Source of the DNA: Isoetes taiwanensis
Lineage: Eukaryota > Streptophyta > Lycopodiopsida > Isoetales > Isoetaceae
Reading direction: 5' to 3'
NCBI GenBank assembly: GCA_021234155.1
Contig: JAJEKV010000034.1
Coordinates: 6,738,028-6,802,027 of the forward strand
Length of the DNA: 64,000 nucleotides
This document shows, piece by piece, positions 22,842 through 33,540 of this stretch; positions within the stretch are counted from its first letter, which is position 1, and every line of letters begins with the position of its first letter. Position numbers and translations under genes: made by a program. Below the pieces are notes generated by a model. The model was not told where the DNA came from and ran no database searches. It saw nothing but the letters and a program-made list of their open reading frames with translations.

Positions 22842-23170
22842 ATGGCGCTGAAGTCCGGCGAGGTAAAAATCCCTCTATTTCTCATGCTTTTTTGTTTATC
22901 TACTGATATTGAACTAAAAACAACGCTTGATGTTATCGAGGCGCTTTTAAGAAGCGGTATGAATTTCACACAAAAGCAGAGGTTTGTGTAATGAAGGAAG
23001 AAGCCAAAGGATTTGAAGGCGAAGGATGTTTCGACCGTGATTTTCTTGAAGTCTGGCAGTGCCCACTTCGGAAAGGAAAGATAAATTTAAAATTTGTTAG
23101 GCCCCGGTTCGCCACTGTGCTGCATGACCTGCTGGAAAGGATTTATCAGAAAAGCAAGCCTACCAACAAT
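22842..23170 (+). pseudogene. Captured gene fragment inside the TIR transposon
   Basis: A seven-codon first exon (MALKSGE, 22842-22862) ends in a GTAAAA donor. An intron of about 85 bases with a TTTTAAG acceptor leads to an open exon reading KRYEFHTKAEVCVMKEEAKG, FEGEGCFDRDFLEVWQCPLR and on to LLERIYQKSKPTNNE. The frame ends at a GTTAGG donor-like site. The exon shape looks like the 5' end of a host gene. The spacing of aromatic and acidic residues faintly recalls an Agenet domain, which I cannot confirm. It faces the transposase gene and meets it near 23175. Confidence 0.4.
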
Positions 23171-23174
23171 GAGG

Positions 23175-25675
23175 TTAGGGTAACCTTTGCTCGAGCTTTT
23201 GCTTGGAGTAATACAAAGTGTCATGTTCCCTGTCATCTGAAATGTAGAAGTGAGTTTCTTTGATGATTCTTCTCTCATCTTCATCCAATTTAGGGTCATC
23301 ACTTTTGGTGGCATGTCTATATGATATATGCACTAAAAGCTCGTTCCTCCAATGCAGACTTTGAATTTCTTGCTGAATCTTGAAGCTGTAAGTTTCAGCA
23401 AAATCAATCACTGAAACTATTGCATCCTTTGGAAATGTTTCCAAACACTCCTTGAATTGCCTGGCCTGCCATCTAGCCTCATAGTTGTGTGGAATGAATT
23501 CTTTCAGCACTGTTCTGGCATTCTGGAAAATATCAGCAGCACTTGTGGTCTTGTAAACCCGGTTTAGTGACCGGTTTTTTTTCCCGACTTATAACCTCCT
23601 TTGCCATCGGGTTCTTCTTCTGATTCATATATCTACAACAAATCTGAGAAATAAAAAATAAAGCTACACCATAATGAAGCATAAAAAACAGCAACAATCT
23701 TAGTACCTTGTCATATGTCTTCCACTCCACCTGCACACCTTCACTTCTTTTGGACATATTGGCAGCTTGCTAGGTCCACAATTATTGCACTTGAGAGTTA
23801 GGCAGTCATGTGCATACCATTCTTCACTTTCATCTCTTGGACAAACAAGAGACCTCCAAAGCTCACTTGTTGAAGCATAGTGCTCTTCCTTGCCATGCAT
23901 GTTGGTCGGGACCACAAACTTCACGATGCATTTACAATTTGGACCATGAATTTTTTCATCATGTCTTACTTTGTTCATTGCAAGTCGAATAAAATCTGCT
24001 CTCATATGATACACACAACAAACATGTCTCTCTGTCCTTTTACTTTCGACATAAAGGGGTTTCAAGGCATGGCGAGAAAGAAACCTCAAACTTAGGATAC
24101 TCCCTTCCGAAGCTTATTTGGTAAAATGAAACCACGCAAAAGCAGACACAAAATTACAAAGCAATTAGAGCAATTCACAGTGAATTACGGCAATTCTGAC
24201 AATTGAACAACATCCGGCATGTGCAATCAAACTAACACGAGTATCCTCCATGAAGTGTAATGGATGCATGATCTTGAATCCTTTGACCACTCTAATCCTT
24301 ATAACATGTTTCTTGCATGGAGACACTTTCGTGTGTTATCTCTCCAAAAGTCAACTATTAGTTTCCTCTCATCATAAGAGAGTGTCAAATCTAGTATTCT
24401 TCTTGAACATGGACCATGGTCCACTACCATGCTCTTCTACTTGACCAATCTTCTATTTCTTTTGCAATGCAGACACAATCTTCCTATTGATTCATTTGCT
24501 TGGCAAAAGCGGACTTGTTAGTTTCACCATTATTTGTAAAAGTCATTGCAAACACTTCTTGCTCTCCACACATCGTATTTTTTGAATACTTATGAGCTGC
24601 AAAAAGACTCCCTCAAATTGTTAATGATTGTTTTCATTGTGTTTAATTCTTTGATGTTTGAGAGATCTAGTTCGGTATCCACTTTCTAGCACCCCTAGAA
24701 TTTCCACTCTTTCTTGGATGTAGCATTCTCACACAATTCGTTCACAAGCTTGCCTAATTCTTTTGACAACTTTCTTTTCTTCCACTTGCTGAATGAACCT
24801 TTCTTACCAACGGTAGCATCATTTGCAACTGCACCTAAGTTACCCGATTCGCAAAGCATCCACTTCTCTTTTTACGTCTTTGAATCCTCGATTTCGACTG
24901 TCTTTTTTTGAAAGCGGCTTCATAATTCTCTTGGTTTGCAAACCGCAATTCTAACTTCTGATCGAGCGAAATTTATCAATGCAAATACCTCTATTATAGC
25001 AAGTACAGTATTATGACGGTCGGATCCAACCTCTACTGACATTGCCAACATCCATAACTTCAGCATCCTCATTTGATATTCCACCATATTCTCCTGTAAT
25101 TTTAGCATGTCAGTTTAGTTTTTATAAACCAAGTAACAAATTTAAATTGCATACTTGACATGTTGAAATCATGTTCAAAGTCCATAAATTCAGCACCATT
25201 GAATGAATTACTTTCCCTTTGAAAGCGATTACATTACATCGGTCTTAATTTAGAACAAAAAAATTCAGCAATTTAATAGCAGAAGCATTTAACAAGGACT
25301 ACCTTGTCTTTCATCTTCATGATGAAATTCTTGATCTGAATATTCGACTTCATATGTAGTTTCTTCATTCCTTGTGAAATCCACTGTTTCAATGTGAGTA
25401 CCGGCCCGATTTGTGTAGGTGATTCTTCAAGGTAATTTTACGCAAATTGTGAGCGACACTCGGAAATCGCTTGGAATTGTTGTGAACTCTTGTATGCCCG
25501 CCAACATTCCCCGGGCATCAAATTGTGCACAATGCCTGGACACAGAAGCAAGGAATTCATCTCTCAACTCAAGAACCATAGTCATTAGCTTCAAGAAATT
25601 TGAAACAAAGACATAATTCGAAGGTGCAGCATTTGATTTGGGCGGGGAAATTCCAATTCGAATTGGAGATTGCAA
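23175..25675 (-). pseudogene. Transposase-like gene with VIDFAETYSF...HW motif, multi-exon
   Basis: The minus-strand gene probably starts at ATG 25675 (MQSPIRIGISPPKSNAAPSN, with FLKLMTMVLELRDEF). Later pieces are SPTQIGPVLTLKQWISQG (about 25400), an exon after a TTACAG acceptor near 25095, and a Cys-rich part (24089-23700) with RHVCCVYHMRADFIRLAMNK, CLTLKCNNCGPSKLPICPKE and RHMTRY. An intron (GTACTA...TTGTAG) leads to the core (about 23640-23175): LKEFIPHNYEARWQARQFKE, FPKDAIVSVIDFAETYSFKI, EIQSLHWR, VHISYRH and HFYISDDREHDTLYY. Proteins with this core occur in many plant and invertebrate genomes as uncharacterised repeat-borne proteins. The first Asp could be a DDE-type catalytic residue, which is inference. 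The usual C-terminal part is missing here, replaced by the + strand fragment. Confidence 0.55.
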
Positions 25676-25879
25676 AGTAAAATTTCGGGATCGATGACTT
25701 GGCCAAAAATAGCAGGAATGATGGATCTTGACTCCCGCTCAAGGCTGGCTATGGCGGGTGAAGTGCTTGACGAAACGTGAAGGGCGGTCGAAAAAATTTT
25801 ATGACGGGTATCAGCACCTTACCAGCACCAATGTCGCGACATGATTTTTTGAGTAGGTCAATAAAAAAAGCACCCATGG

Positions 25880-26330
25880 ATATGAATGGTTGTGCTTTGA
25901 TTGATGCACAAAGCTAGCTTATGCATTCATTATGTTTATGGTTACATACTTCCATTGCATGCTTTATGCAGCCATGGTGTTTTGAAACAATCTTGCACTT
26001 TGAAAATGTAACAAATTAATTGGTACATTATTGGGAAATACATTATTCATGATGATTCTAGGTTTCTTTTCTAAATACCAATCTATGTTGCAATTGAGAT
26101 CTTAAGAAAAGCAATGGACTTGGCCAAGCCCAAAAATATATATGTAAGGTTTTATGAATGTGCTGGCATTGTTCTGCGCATCTACAATTTCTTATTTTCA
26201 AGATGGATCTATATTCTGCAATTTAGTATGACCATTAAACAAGATACCCATATTCCTAGCAGAAAATCATATTATTCAATGTTTAACCAAGTTTTACTTG
26301 ATACAAAAACTCATAAAGTAGATTCTTTTT
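25880..26330. other. No recognisable gene
   Basis: This is AT-rich flank of the TIR transposon. A frame at 26114-26434 (+) is open but has no recognisable domain. A local direct repeat, TTTTACTTGATACAAAAAC, occurs at about 26291 and 26329. Confidence 0.35.
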
Positions 26331-26339
26331 TACTTGATA

Positions 26340-26420
26340 CAAAAACCTACTTTGCCGTGAGTTGGGCAAGAGAAATGTTCGCGGCGGCCAAGGCCGCCGC
26401 GATAAATTTCTTGTATAGAT
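26340..26420 (+). repeat. GC-rich perfect hairpin module, copy 2
   Basis: CGCGGCGGCC and GGCCGCCGCG are separated by AA, giving a perfect ten-pair stem. It is flanked by AAGAGAAATGTT on the left and ATAAATTTCTTGTA on the right, which are themselves partly complementary. The module matches 10575-10665, where the stem has mutated. A GC island of this kind is conspicuous in AT-rich surroundings. Confidence 0.7.
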
Positions 26421-27820
26421 TAGATTATGGCTAAACCACATACCACATACCTTATATTAAGGAATTTTTCATAACTCTAATGGGTTCACGACTCTAATGG
26501 GTTTTTTTAAGGAATTTTAAAAATTATGAGCCGTCCAATATAAAAATAAAATCTGAATTGTTCAATACATAAGGTCTTGCCACCGTACACATGGCAACGA
26601 CACTGCACCCTGCTCTTAGCACTACCATGTGACAAATCCGCTTCAAACTCTGGAGGGCGTTTTGAATCGGCTGGAGCATCTTGCAGCAACCTGCTATGGA
26701 AGCGCACCCAAAGCAAATCGCCCCAAGCCAAAACTTCCACTCCATAAGAATCCATCTAGGAGAGGGAAGCGATGGGCAAATTGGATTAGAGGAAACTACA
26801 AGGACCCCAACTCCAGCACTACACCCTGCGACAAATTCGGCACCCTGCAATAAATCCAGTTCAGTAAGGCAGCCGGTTTGATCTGGTTGGGGCACTCTAT
26901 GAAAGTGCATAAGCTGCCACTAGAATCGAACCTTGCAGCAATCCCCTATACTAGATGCTGAAACCTGTGACTTAGAGAAGGGTCTCCAAGGTCAAGAATT
27001 TATGCTCGAAGCATCTGATGTAGCCATAAGTAAGGCAGACATTCCCCGAAGCCATGCCTTGGAAACAAAAGATCCATGCAAGTATAGAAGCTGCTATAAG
27101 AATCAAAAGCTGCTTTTCTAGAGCTGCTTCTCAATGCTGCGTCTCAACCCTGGAGAGCAACAAAACCCGTTGATTTCAGCCTGGTAGAACCCCGTTAACA
27201 AGCAAAAGACAAGGTTCCTTCCGCCCTCCATCTTCAGCTAAGCGCCGATCACCGTATTCCATCGCAAATCAACCACAAATAGGCCATAAATAGAAATACA
27301 ACCATCTTCGACCATACGAATAGAACCATTGAACAAAAAAAAACCCAAATCTAATGGCTGCCATAATTTTCACCAAAACAAAATTAAACCCCAGCTTAAA
27401 AAATGATTGTAGAACTCTAATCACATACCACATACCTTATCACATACCTTATCACATACCACATACCTTATCACATACCTTTTTTTTAATTATTAACTCA
27501 ATCATTGGATACAAAACCATTAGATTTGCAAATTTAAACAATCAATACGTCTACATGCACAAATACATGTAGAGCGTAGAGCTTCAACGCACAGCTTCAG
27601 TCTCATGACAGATGAACCAGGCAATCATTCCACTAAAGATCCGCTGGACATCCGCTCCAATCTGGAATCGGAATTAAAGCGATAAACATGAACATAATAA
27701 GAAGCAATAAACATGAACAAGCATAAGAAGCAATCCGGAAGCAGAAGCAAGAATAAATTCAGATGCAACCAAATCTGGAAGGAAATTCCAAATAAGAAAG
27801 TGAAGCAAGAATCGAAATGG
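26421..27820. other. No recognised gene; microsatellite and SINE-like trace
   Basis: An irregular CACATACCTTAT array lies at about 27420-27480, with a short related piece at 26436. A B-box-like GGTTCGATTCTAG (minus strand) is present near 26928 and may mark a SINE. ATGGGTT duplications lie near 26480-26505. No frame looks coding. Confidence 0.4.
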
Positions 27821-27850
27821 CGCGGGGAGTTGAACCCCGACGAATCCACA
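27700..27850 (-). repeat. tRNA-derived SINE-like head (T-arm at 27822-27840)
   Basis: On the minus strand CGGGGTTCAACTCCCCG forms a complete T-arm with a five-pair stem and the B-box loop TTCAACT. The acceptor stem and anticodon arm are not recognisable, which excludes a working tRNA gene. It resembles the T-arm at 28634 on the same strand. Confidence 0.4.
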
Positions 27851-28619
27851 AACCACTATGCACAAACAAATTTGTCAATCTCCCAAAACTCACAAAGGAC
27901 AGAATCGCTGTCATCGCATGCAGGGAGCCCACCTGCATCCAAGCTGCCTTTGCCAGACACACCACGAGCCTCAGAAACATCTCAGAAACATCTCTACCTC
28001 ACTGGCCTCCCCACCTCAGACTGTATCTCCACCACCATCTCCTTCGGCCGCCATCGCTTCCTCCGGTTGAGTCTCAGATGATTCGCACAGCAGGTTTTTG
28101 TGGGCCAACTCAGATAAGCACAACAGAAATAGACAGAACCCTAATTTGGGGTCCTTAAAAGGTAACGCATGTGAGGGCATTATGTCATCTAAAAAAAAAC
28201 CTTCACCCAATAAAATAAAAAACCACCAACCCACCCCCCAACCACTGAAAACCCGGCCCACAAAAATCTTTTGCGAACCTTATGGCTAAAGCTTGTATTA
28301 TGGCTTCTCGGCCATTGGATAAGGGCACATGTGGCAGCATATTCCCCATCCATGAATCTAGAGCGTTCAAAGCGGGTATTTTGAAGGTCAAACTGGCCCC
28401 TGTTGACCCGACCTTTAAGGGGGCATTATTAAGGCACAGACCATTGCATAAAATAGTAATTGGATAAAACTATATTCTCGCTTTTGTACAATATAGTATG
28501 AAAGCAACAGAACGGATTACTGTATAATGTTTCTGCAATCAAAACAGTATTCTTGTAACAACTTATCTGAACCTTCACAATCTAGTTTAATTTCTGATCC
28601 TGATAGAACTCAGACTTGC

Positions 28620-28720
28620 AGCAAACCAGGGCTTGGGGAATCGAACCCCAACAAGAATCCTATGTCCTTGGCTCACCTGATCAACCAGCCTTTGAAGACA
28701 CAGATTATCTAGAAACTTTG
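28620..28720 (-). repeat. tRNA-derived SINE-like head (T-arm at 28634-28652)
   Basis: On the minus strand TTGGGGTTCGATTCCCCAA is a perfect T-arm with a canonical B box. Upstream GGTTGATCAGGTGAGCC could serve as an A box at tRNA-like spacing. No complementary acceptor strand is found. This is the best SINE-type promoter in the CACTA interior. Confidence 0.45.
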
Positions 28721-28769
28721 AAGGCAATATGTCCCTCCTTTCATCTGTATCACAGAAGGATTCAAACAC

Positions 28770-30915
28770 CTACAGGCCATCTTATGCTCTTCACTGCAAA
28801 GTCATGCCGGAAGAAGCAGGGTTTTGCGCCCAACAAGCCATGGCCACGACCCCTGTTTTTCGATGACAAATTGCATTCGAGCTTTCCTTTCCTTTCCTTT
28901 GCAAGTTGAACTATCAAAATAGACCAAAAACAAGCAACAAAAAAAAGAAAAACGACACGCCATAGCGGCCACAGTTCCTACAGAAGCGCTATACTTGCCA
29001 TAGTTTCTACAGAAAAAATGGAGCGCCTTAGTGCCTGCACAAGCATGGAGGCACCATAGCCACCATAGCCGCCTGCTGCATCGGCATCATTTGAGCCTAA
29101 ACGCCAGAGAAATAAAACCCCAGAATCGATTCTTCTATTTCGAATCCACAGTGCCACCGTCAGCATTTACGGTATTCTTATATGAATACCATCCAAAACC
29201 TTTGACAATCTTAGGTTATAAAGATACGGTTCGTGATCGGGCAAACATTATTGGATTAAATTAAATCCCCCCATGTTTCCTCGGCACCTTTTTTTTGCAA
29301 AGAAGAATGCTAAGACCTTAATGCTAGGATCCTATAGACACATGCACAAATGTTTTTCGACGTCTTTATTAGGTGGAACGAACAATGCATGTGAATGCAT
29401 AAAAGCTTGCACAAATCACTACATTTTGTATTTGACTTATGTCTTTTAATCAATATTGTGATACGTTTTTGACAAAATAATGGCAATGCCCATGATTATG
29501 GTTTCCTCGTTGTTATCAGGGATTCAAGCTTTGTTGTTGCGACGTTATTATTATCTACCTAAAGCCAATTTTTATCTTTAACTTCGGCTAAATTCTATAG
29601 ATCATTAGCAAGGAGGGATTTGGAAACCCCAACCATCTAACTTGGTGGCTTCTGAACCTTCATATCCGAAGATTGGCGGCTCCTTCAGTATCAATTTCTA
29701 TGAAAAGTGCATAAAATGCTTAGATGTCATGTGACATGCCACATCATCCAATGAAATGCCAAGTCACCATGGTGAAATATGCTTATTCTAAAAAATTGCG
29801 AAGTTGGCTAGGCAAATTCTTCATATTTCCACCCCTTCGTGTTTTGCCACACCATCACTCATCTTTGCCTTTTCAGCATGCTCATGCCATCGCAAAATGG
29901 GATGAACTTGGGATGAAAACAATAACCCTATCTTTAACTTAATGGACTGCACAAAAGGAAGAAACTCAGGAATCGACTGAAACTATTGTAGAGCCTACAT
30001 TGTTTATACAATCTGAGCAATCTATAACACAACCTTTCATCACTAGATGAGACTCCAATTAATGTAGCCCTTAATGTCATGTGACCTGAACTGATTTGTG
30101 TTGTTGCAACTATGTACAAAGGGCTGGAAAACAGGGACATGGACCAGGCAATTAGATTTTCTGCACAATAAATGAAAATGGCTTGGATGAATTTTCTGCA
30201 GGGTTGGATGGATCATCTACTCACGATCAGTAGAGGGCGTAGAGGGATACTTATCTCAAGGGGGTAGCAGATCTACTAATGCTGAAAGTCCATCTTCACA
30301 CCTCGTGCATGGCCAAGAAAGATAGCCTGATGGAGATTCAGATCCATCATTGGTATTTCAAGCAAGAATTTGGAAATATGTACCTGCATTTAAACAAAAG
30401 TCACGCAGGCAGATAGGCAGACAAGCAAACAGAGTGGAGCCTTGGCAACGATCTGGCAGAGTTGGGGGCCTTTACCTTGAGCTACACATGCCTTTCATTG
30501 GCCACGAGATTCTTCATATTAAACATAATTGTGAGGTGAGTTAAAAAGCTACCAAGCGGCCTTTCTTCTGTGACCCAATCTGCAGACCTTGGGATGCTAA
30601 CCTTCGGCAAGGAGCATATCGTCGAACCATCGAAGCTCAACGCAAATAAAGAGCATAGCCATAGATTAAATGTATCCATTGGTAGACGAAAAAACTTACT
30701 GAGGTAAAGCCTTACCCAGGTGTTTTGCTATACTATAACTGCTCTGTCTGGCTAAATCAAATTCCTTTAGAAGGAGGTTGCGGTCCACGACATAGTCGAA
30801 TGGAAATTCGTAAATCAAATTATGGGTTTTGTAAAACCAGGAAGGACACATGTTTTTTTTTTACATGGTGGATTGTCGTCTAAGAAAACCACATACATAC
30901 TAGTTTTCATGCTAA
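28770..30915. other. No recognisable gene
   Basis: About 2 kb of AT-rich DNA with short frames only. I saw no conserved motif, tandem array or terminal repeat. It probably consists of decayed insertions inside the CACTA element. Confidence 0.35.
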
Positions 30916-30919
30916 TGTT

Positions 30920-31351
30920 TTATATAAGTTCATTTTTGGGGGCCTTGTGCCACTTATGCAAGTTTTCTTGCATCAACCCTAGGGTATCCCTGAACTTGGC
31001 TTGTCCAGTTCTTATTTCGTTTAGTTCCCTATACGATCGGTTGACAAGAACTTCATCATTGTCAGGTAAGTTCCTACTTAGGGGACCCCGCTCAGTACTT
31101 GCTCCCGGAGCGTTCCTGGCATCACCAAAACCCGCATTAGCTGCACTTGCAGCATTTGCATGGACAGCACCTATAGGGTCAGCTGCTACTGGAGCAGCAT
31201 CAGAGGGTGCAATTTCGTCCAAATCGAACTCGGGCAGTTCATCTTCCAGATGAATGTCCTCGAGAGTAGGTATTATGCCGTCTTCTGGCGAATGCACTTC
31301 AGGCAAACTGTCAATTGGTCTAGCCGGCATATCAGGTGCAGATTCAGCCAT
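30920..31351 (-). CDS. Start of a gag-like ORF of an LTR retrotransposon (truncated)
   Basis: A minus-strand frame of 143 codons begins MAESAPDMPARPIDSLPEVH only one base after the primer-binding site, so it is the first gene of the element, where gag is expected. It is acidic and alanine-rich in its first two thirds (IHLEDELPEFDLDEIAPSDA). It then becomes more basic (NRSYRELNEIRTGQAKFRDT). No capsid or zinc knuckle is reached before the stop at 30920. The remainder of the element is missing to the left, so this is the surviving 5' end of gag. The position relative to PBS and LTR is the main evidence. Confidence 0.6.
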   Translation of the reverse strand: MAESAPDMPARPIDSLPEVHSPEDGIIPTLEDIHLEDELPEFDLDEIAPSDAAPVAADPIGAVHANAASAANAGFGDARNAPGASTERGPLSRNLPDNDEVLVNRSYRELNEIRTGQAKFRDTLGLMQENLHKWHKAPKNELI

Positions 31352-31352
31352 T

Positions 31353-31366
31353 AGGCTCTGATACCA
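31353..31366 (-). promoter_or_regulatory. Primer-binding site for initiator Met tRNA
   Basis: On the minus strand TGGTATCAGAGCC matches the usual plant retrotransposon PBS complementary to the 3' end of initiator methionine tRNA. It lies one base from the LTR end and just ahead of the gag-like start. It fixes orientation and the inner LTR border. Confidence 0.85.
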
Positions 31367-31367
31367 C

Positions 31368-32294
31368 TGTTACAGCACAAAAATTTTCCAAAGGAAAACC
31401 CTTGCCCGCGTTGCTACGCCGGTCAGAACCGCCCACACCTTGGATCCTAGACCCCCCTCATTGACCACGATAGCTTGCTACTATGCAAAACCACCCACAC
31501 AGACTGGATCCTTCAAGAGAATTCTCCCTGGATGAATGGTTACCGGCTGGCCAAGCTTAATCCGGCTCCTAGCAGTAACAATCTGCCTTGGAGCCACACC
31601 TACAGCCTTGGAATCCAAATCCGAGCTCAAGGCCCAGCTCTTGAATTAGCCAAATCTTATAGCAGAATCGGCTCTCCTATTCTTCTGATCCAAATTCGTG
31701 CCCTCAACCAATACTTCCTCCCAGCTTTATAATACAAGCTCTAGAGTTAACTATTAGTCCTAAATGCCCAAAACCGGCCAGATTAGGCTTTTATTTGATC
31801 CAAATCCGTTCTCTACAACTAACCCATCGATCTGGCAGCTGGATTCCTTCACGAATTCGTCTCCTCTTATCAATATCAGATTTCTATGATCCATCAAATC
31901 CTTTGCTGCCACGTGTCTCTTTAATGGTTTATTAAAACTATAGCTAAGATATTTATCTTTCATGTTAATAACATTGGCCCCTAGTGCTTATACAAGTTAC
32001 ATTAACATTAATATAATAATGTTAACCATGCAACCATATAGGTCTTCTGCCTCGGAAAACTCTGCTAGCTCCTTCCGCACTAATATTTAGTAATATTAGT
32101 GCCCCCTAGCAGACCATTACCCGCCGCTAGCCATTACTACCCCTTATTCCGCTTCCCGTCACCATAGACTGGTTACAGTCAATATGGCCCATTAAATCAC
32201 AACTGCCCGACAACCGTGACCAGCAGTACCCCCGTGCTCATGAACGTCCGTCAAGGGCCCGATTCCGGCTATGCCCTTGGGAGCACCTGTAACA
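31368..32294 (-). repeat. 5' LTR (927 bp) of an LTR retrotransposon
   Basis: The segment is bounded by TGTTACAG and CTGTAACA, an eight-base perfect inverted end pair with TG...CA termini. It is followed on the minus strand by the PBS and a gag-like ORF, so it is the 5' LTR. TATTATAAAG on the minus strand near 31730 could be its promoter. The other LTR is absent from the window. Confidence 0.8.
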
Positions 32295-32329
32295 AACATT
32301 GGTTATATTGTTTATATAGTACCATTAAA

Positions 32330-32938
32330 ACCATGATAGTCTAATTAAAAACTATAAAATGCTTATTTGCAAGGTTGTTTCCCTCATATTAGTTAGTGGC
32401 ACTTTTGTGTCAAACTTAGCCCTTTTTGTGTCAAGATATCTATGTATTTCTACTTAACAATGTCACTACATTGACACTTTTTTTACACAACCACAAGATA
32501 TAAGTGTCACAATCTATAACAAAAAGTTGACGTAAAATTGCCATTATATATGATACTACAAAATGATGCAAAAGTTATACAAAAGGTGACAAAAAAGTAT
32601 CACAAAATGTGCCACAAATGCGTAACAAAATCGACTCAAAACTGTAGAACTGACGATGCTATAGTGGAAACAAACCTATTGCTACATTGACTTAAATTAT
32701 GTCACAATCTTGTTGCAATAAACGATGTAATCATCATTATAAAAGCTAACAAAAAAATTCCAAAATTTTGACACACATGTGCCATAAGAATGACGTTGTT
32801 ATTGACACAATTGTATTGACACAAGTTCTGACGCAATCAATCTAATTTGTGTCACTTTCAAGCTTCTGACACAAATCTGACAAACCTTAGAAGGTAGTGA
32901 CGCAGGGGTTGACGCAAAAACCCTATCCTCTTGTAGTG
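32330..32938. repeat. CACTA right subterminal region and terminus
   Basis: Dense short motifs of the GTGTC/TGACAC and TGACGC type occur in both orientations from about 32395 to the terminus. They resemble the left subterminal region. The last bases are AACCCTATCCTCTTGTAGTG, the inverted CACTA end. Confidence 0.8.
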
Positions 32939-33540
32939 TCAATTGAATCTGTTACAACAGCATTCATGTCTTGATGATCATCCAAAATAGTACTTGAGGG
33001 TCGGGGGGATTCAGGCTGTTGCTTAAAAAGCTCACGCGAATCATCCTTTTCTCCTTGGTTTAAGGACACTGGCTGTTGCTTAAAAAGCTCACCAGTTCCT
33101 TCCAATTAAGGCTCATTTTGACTTGAACATAGATTCTGAACAGGAAAATCAGAAGTCTTGTGCGAGCATTCTCCCTTTTCCCGAGCAGGAGAGGGAGAAT
33201 TAGACGAATTAGGTGATCTCCTTCCCGAAGAAGGGTCCCTTATTGTGATTCCCTTATTCAAAACCTTAACACTCCCTTCATCAGATTTCCTAATCCAGGT
33301 CATTTTTCCTTTTTTCTGAGCTAATAATGTCTGCTCTGCCTTTTCCCTTTCTTCTCTGATTTTTTGCTTACGGGCTTTCCTTTTCACGCTTCCGTTTACA
33401 TTTTGCTTTTTATGTAACCCTAACTTTCCATTTTCGTCCACAGCCTTCTAGGACTCCGTTTTGCTTGCTCCAAGAGCCAATCTCGCCTCCCAAAGTCTGT
33501 CTGAGCAGTCTAGCTCATCAGCTTCCCCTTCTAGTTTCAT
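32939..33540 (-). pseudogene. LINE ORF1, 5' part
   Basis: From ATG at 33540 (MKLEGEADELDCSDRLWEAR) the frame runs through KTES, a TAG stop, KAVDENGKLGLHKKQNVNGS, a Lys/Arg-rich stretch (KRKARKQKIREEREKAEQTL), QNEP, a TAA stop, then two copies of a GELFKQQP / RELFKQQPESP motif, to VTDSI at the CACTA border. ORF1 proteins of L1 elements bind the element RNA as chaperones. No RRM-like domain or zinc knuckle is visible, so this is a short basic coiled-coil type, about 254 codons with the 3' part. Stops appear to be single-base changes. Confidence 0.7.

Larger units (their letters stand above)
22545..25875. mobile_element. TIR DNA transposon with perfect 23-bp ends and 4-bp duplication
   Basis: The ends are perfect inverted repeats of 23 bases, starting GGGTGCTTTTTTTATTGACC and followed by TAC. 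The element is flanked on both sides by ATGG (22541-22544 and 25876-25879). At 3331 bp it contains a minus-strand transposase-like gene and a + strand gene-like fragment near its left end. A repeated GAAGGACGCCCTTCATCATT lies at about 22629-22675. A 4-bp duplication with GGG termini does not fit hAT (8 bp), Mutator (9 bp), CACTA (3 bp), Harbinger (3 bp) or Mariner (TA). The superfamily is therefore open. Confidence 0.85.
15505..32938. mobile_element. CACTA-type (CMC) DNA transposon, 17.4 kb, nonautonomous
   Basis: The left end is CACTACAACATAATAGGG and the right end, read inward, is CACTACAAGAGGATAGGG. Both continue into TTTTT-CGTC or TTTTTGCGTC, giving imperfect inverted ends of about 28 bases. 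The flanks are TCA on both sides (15502-15504 and 32939-32941), the 3-bp duplication typical of CACTA elements. Both ends have subterminal regions full of short GTGTC/GACAC and GCGTC/GACGC motifs in many copies. No TnpD-type transposase was recognised, so the element probably depended on another copy. The interior is occupied by a gene fragment, a PPR relic and several nested insertions. The LINE ORF1 frame runs on across the empty site, which strongly supports these boundaries. Confidence 0.85.

Noticed and set aside
26524-26910. 128-codon minus-strand ORF
   Set aside because: No domain, no splice or promoter context, and an overlapping opposite-strand frame of similar length. Chance is more likely.
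27822-28652. Possible functional tRNA genes
   Set aside because: T-arms are perfect, but no acceptor-stem partner, anticodon arm or correct spacing was found on either side.
15505-32938. A CACTA TnpD-type transposase in the element
   Set aside because: No matching motif was seen on either strand of the interior. The DFAE-motif gene belongs to the separate TIR transposon nested within.
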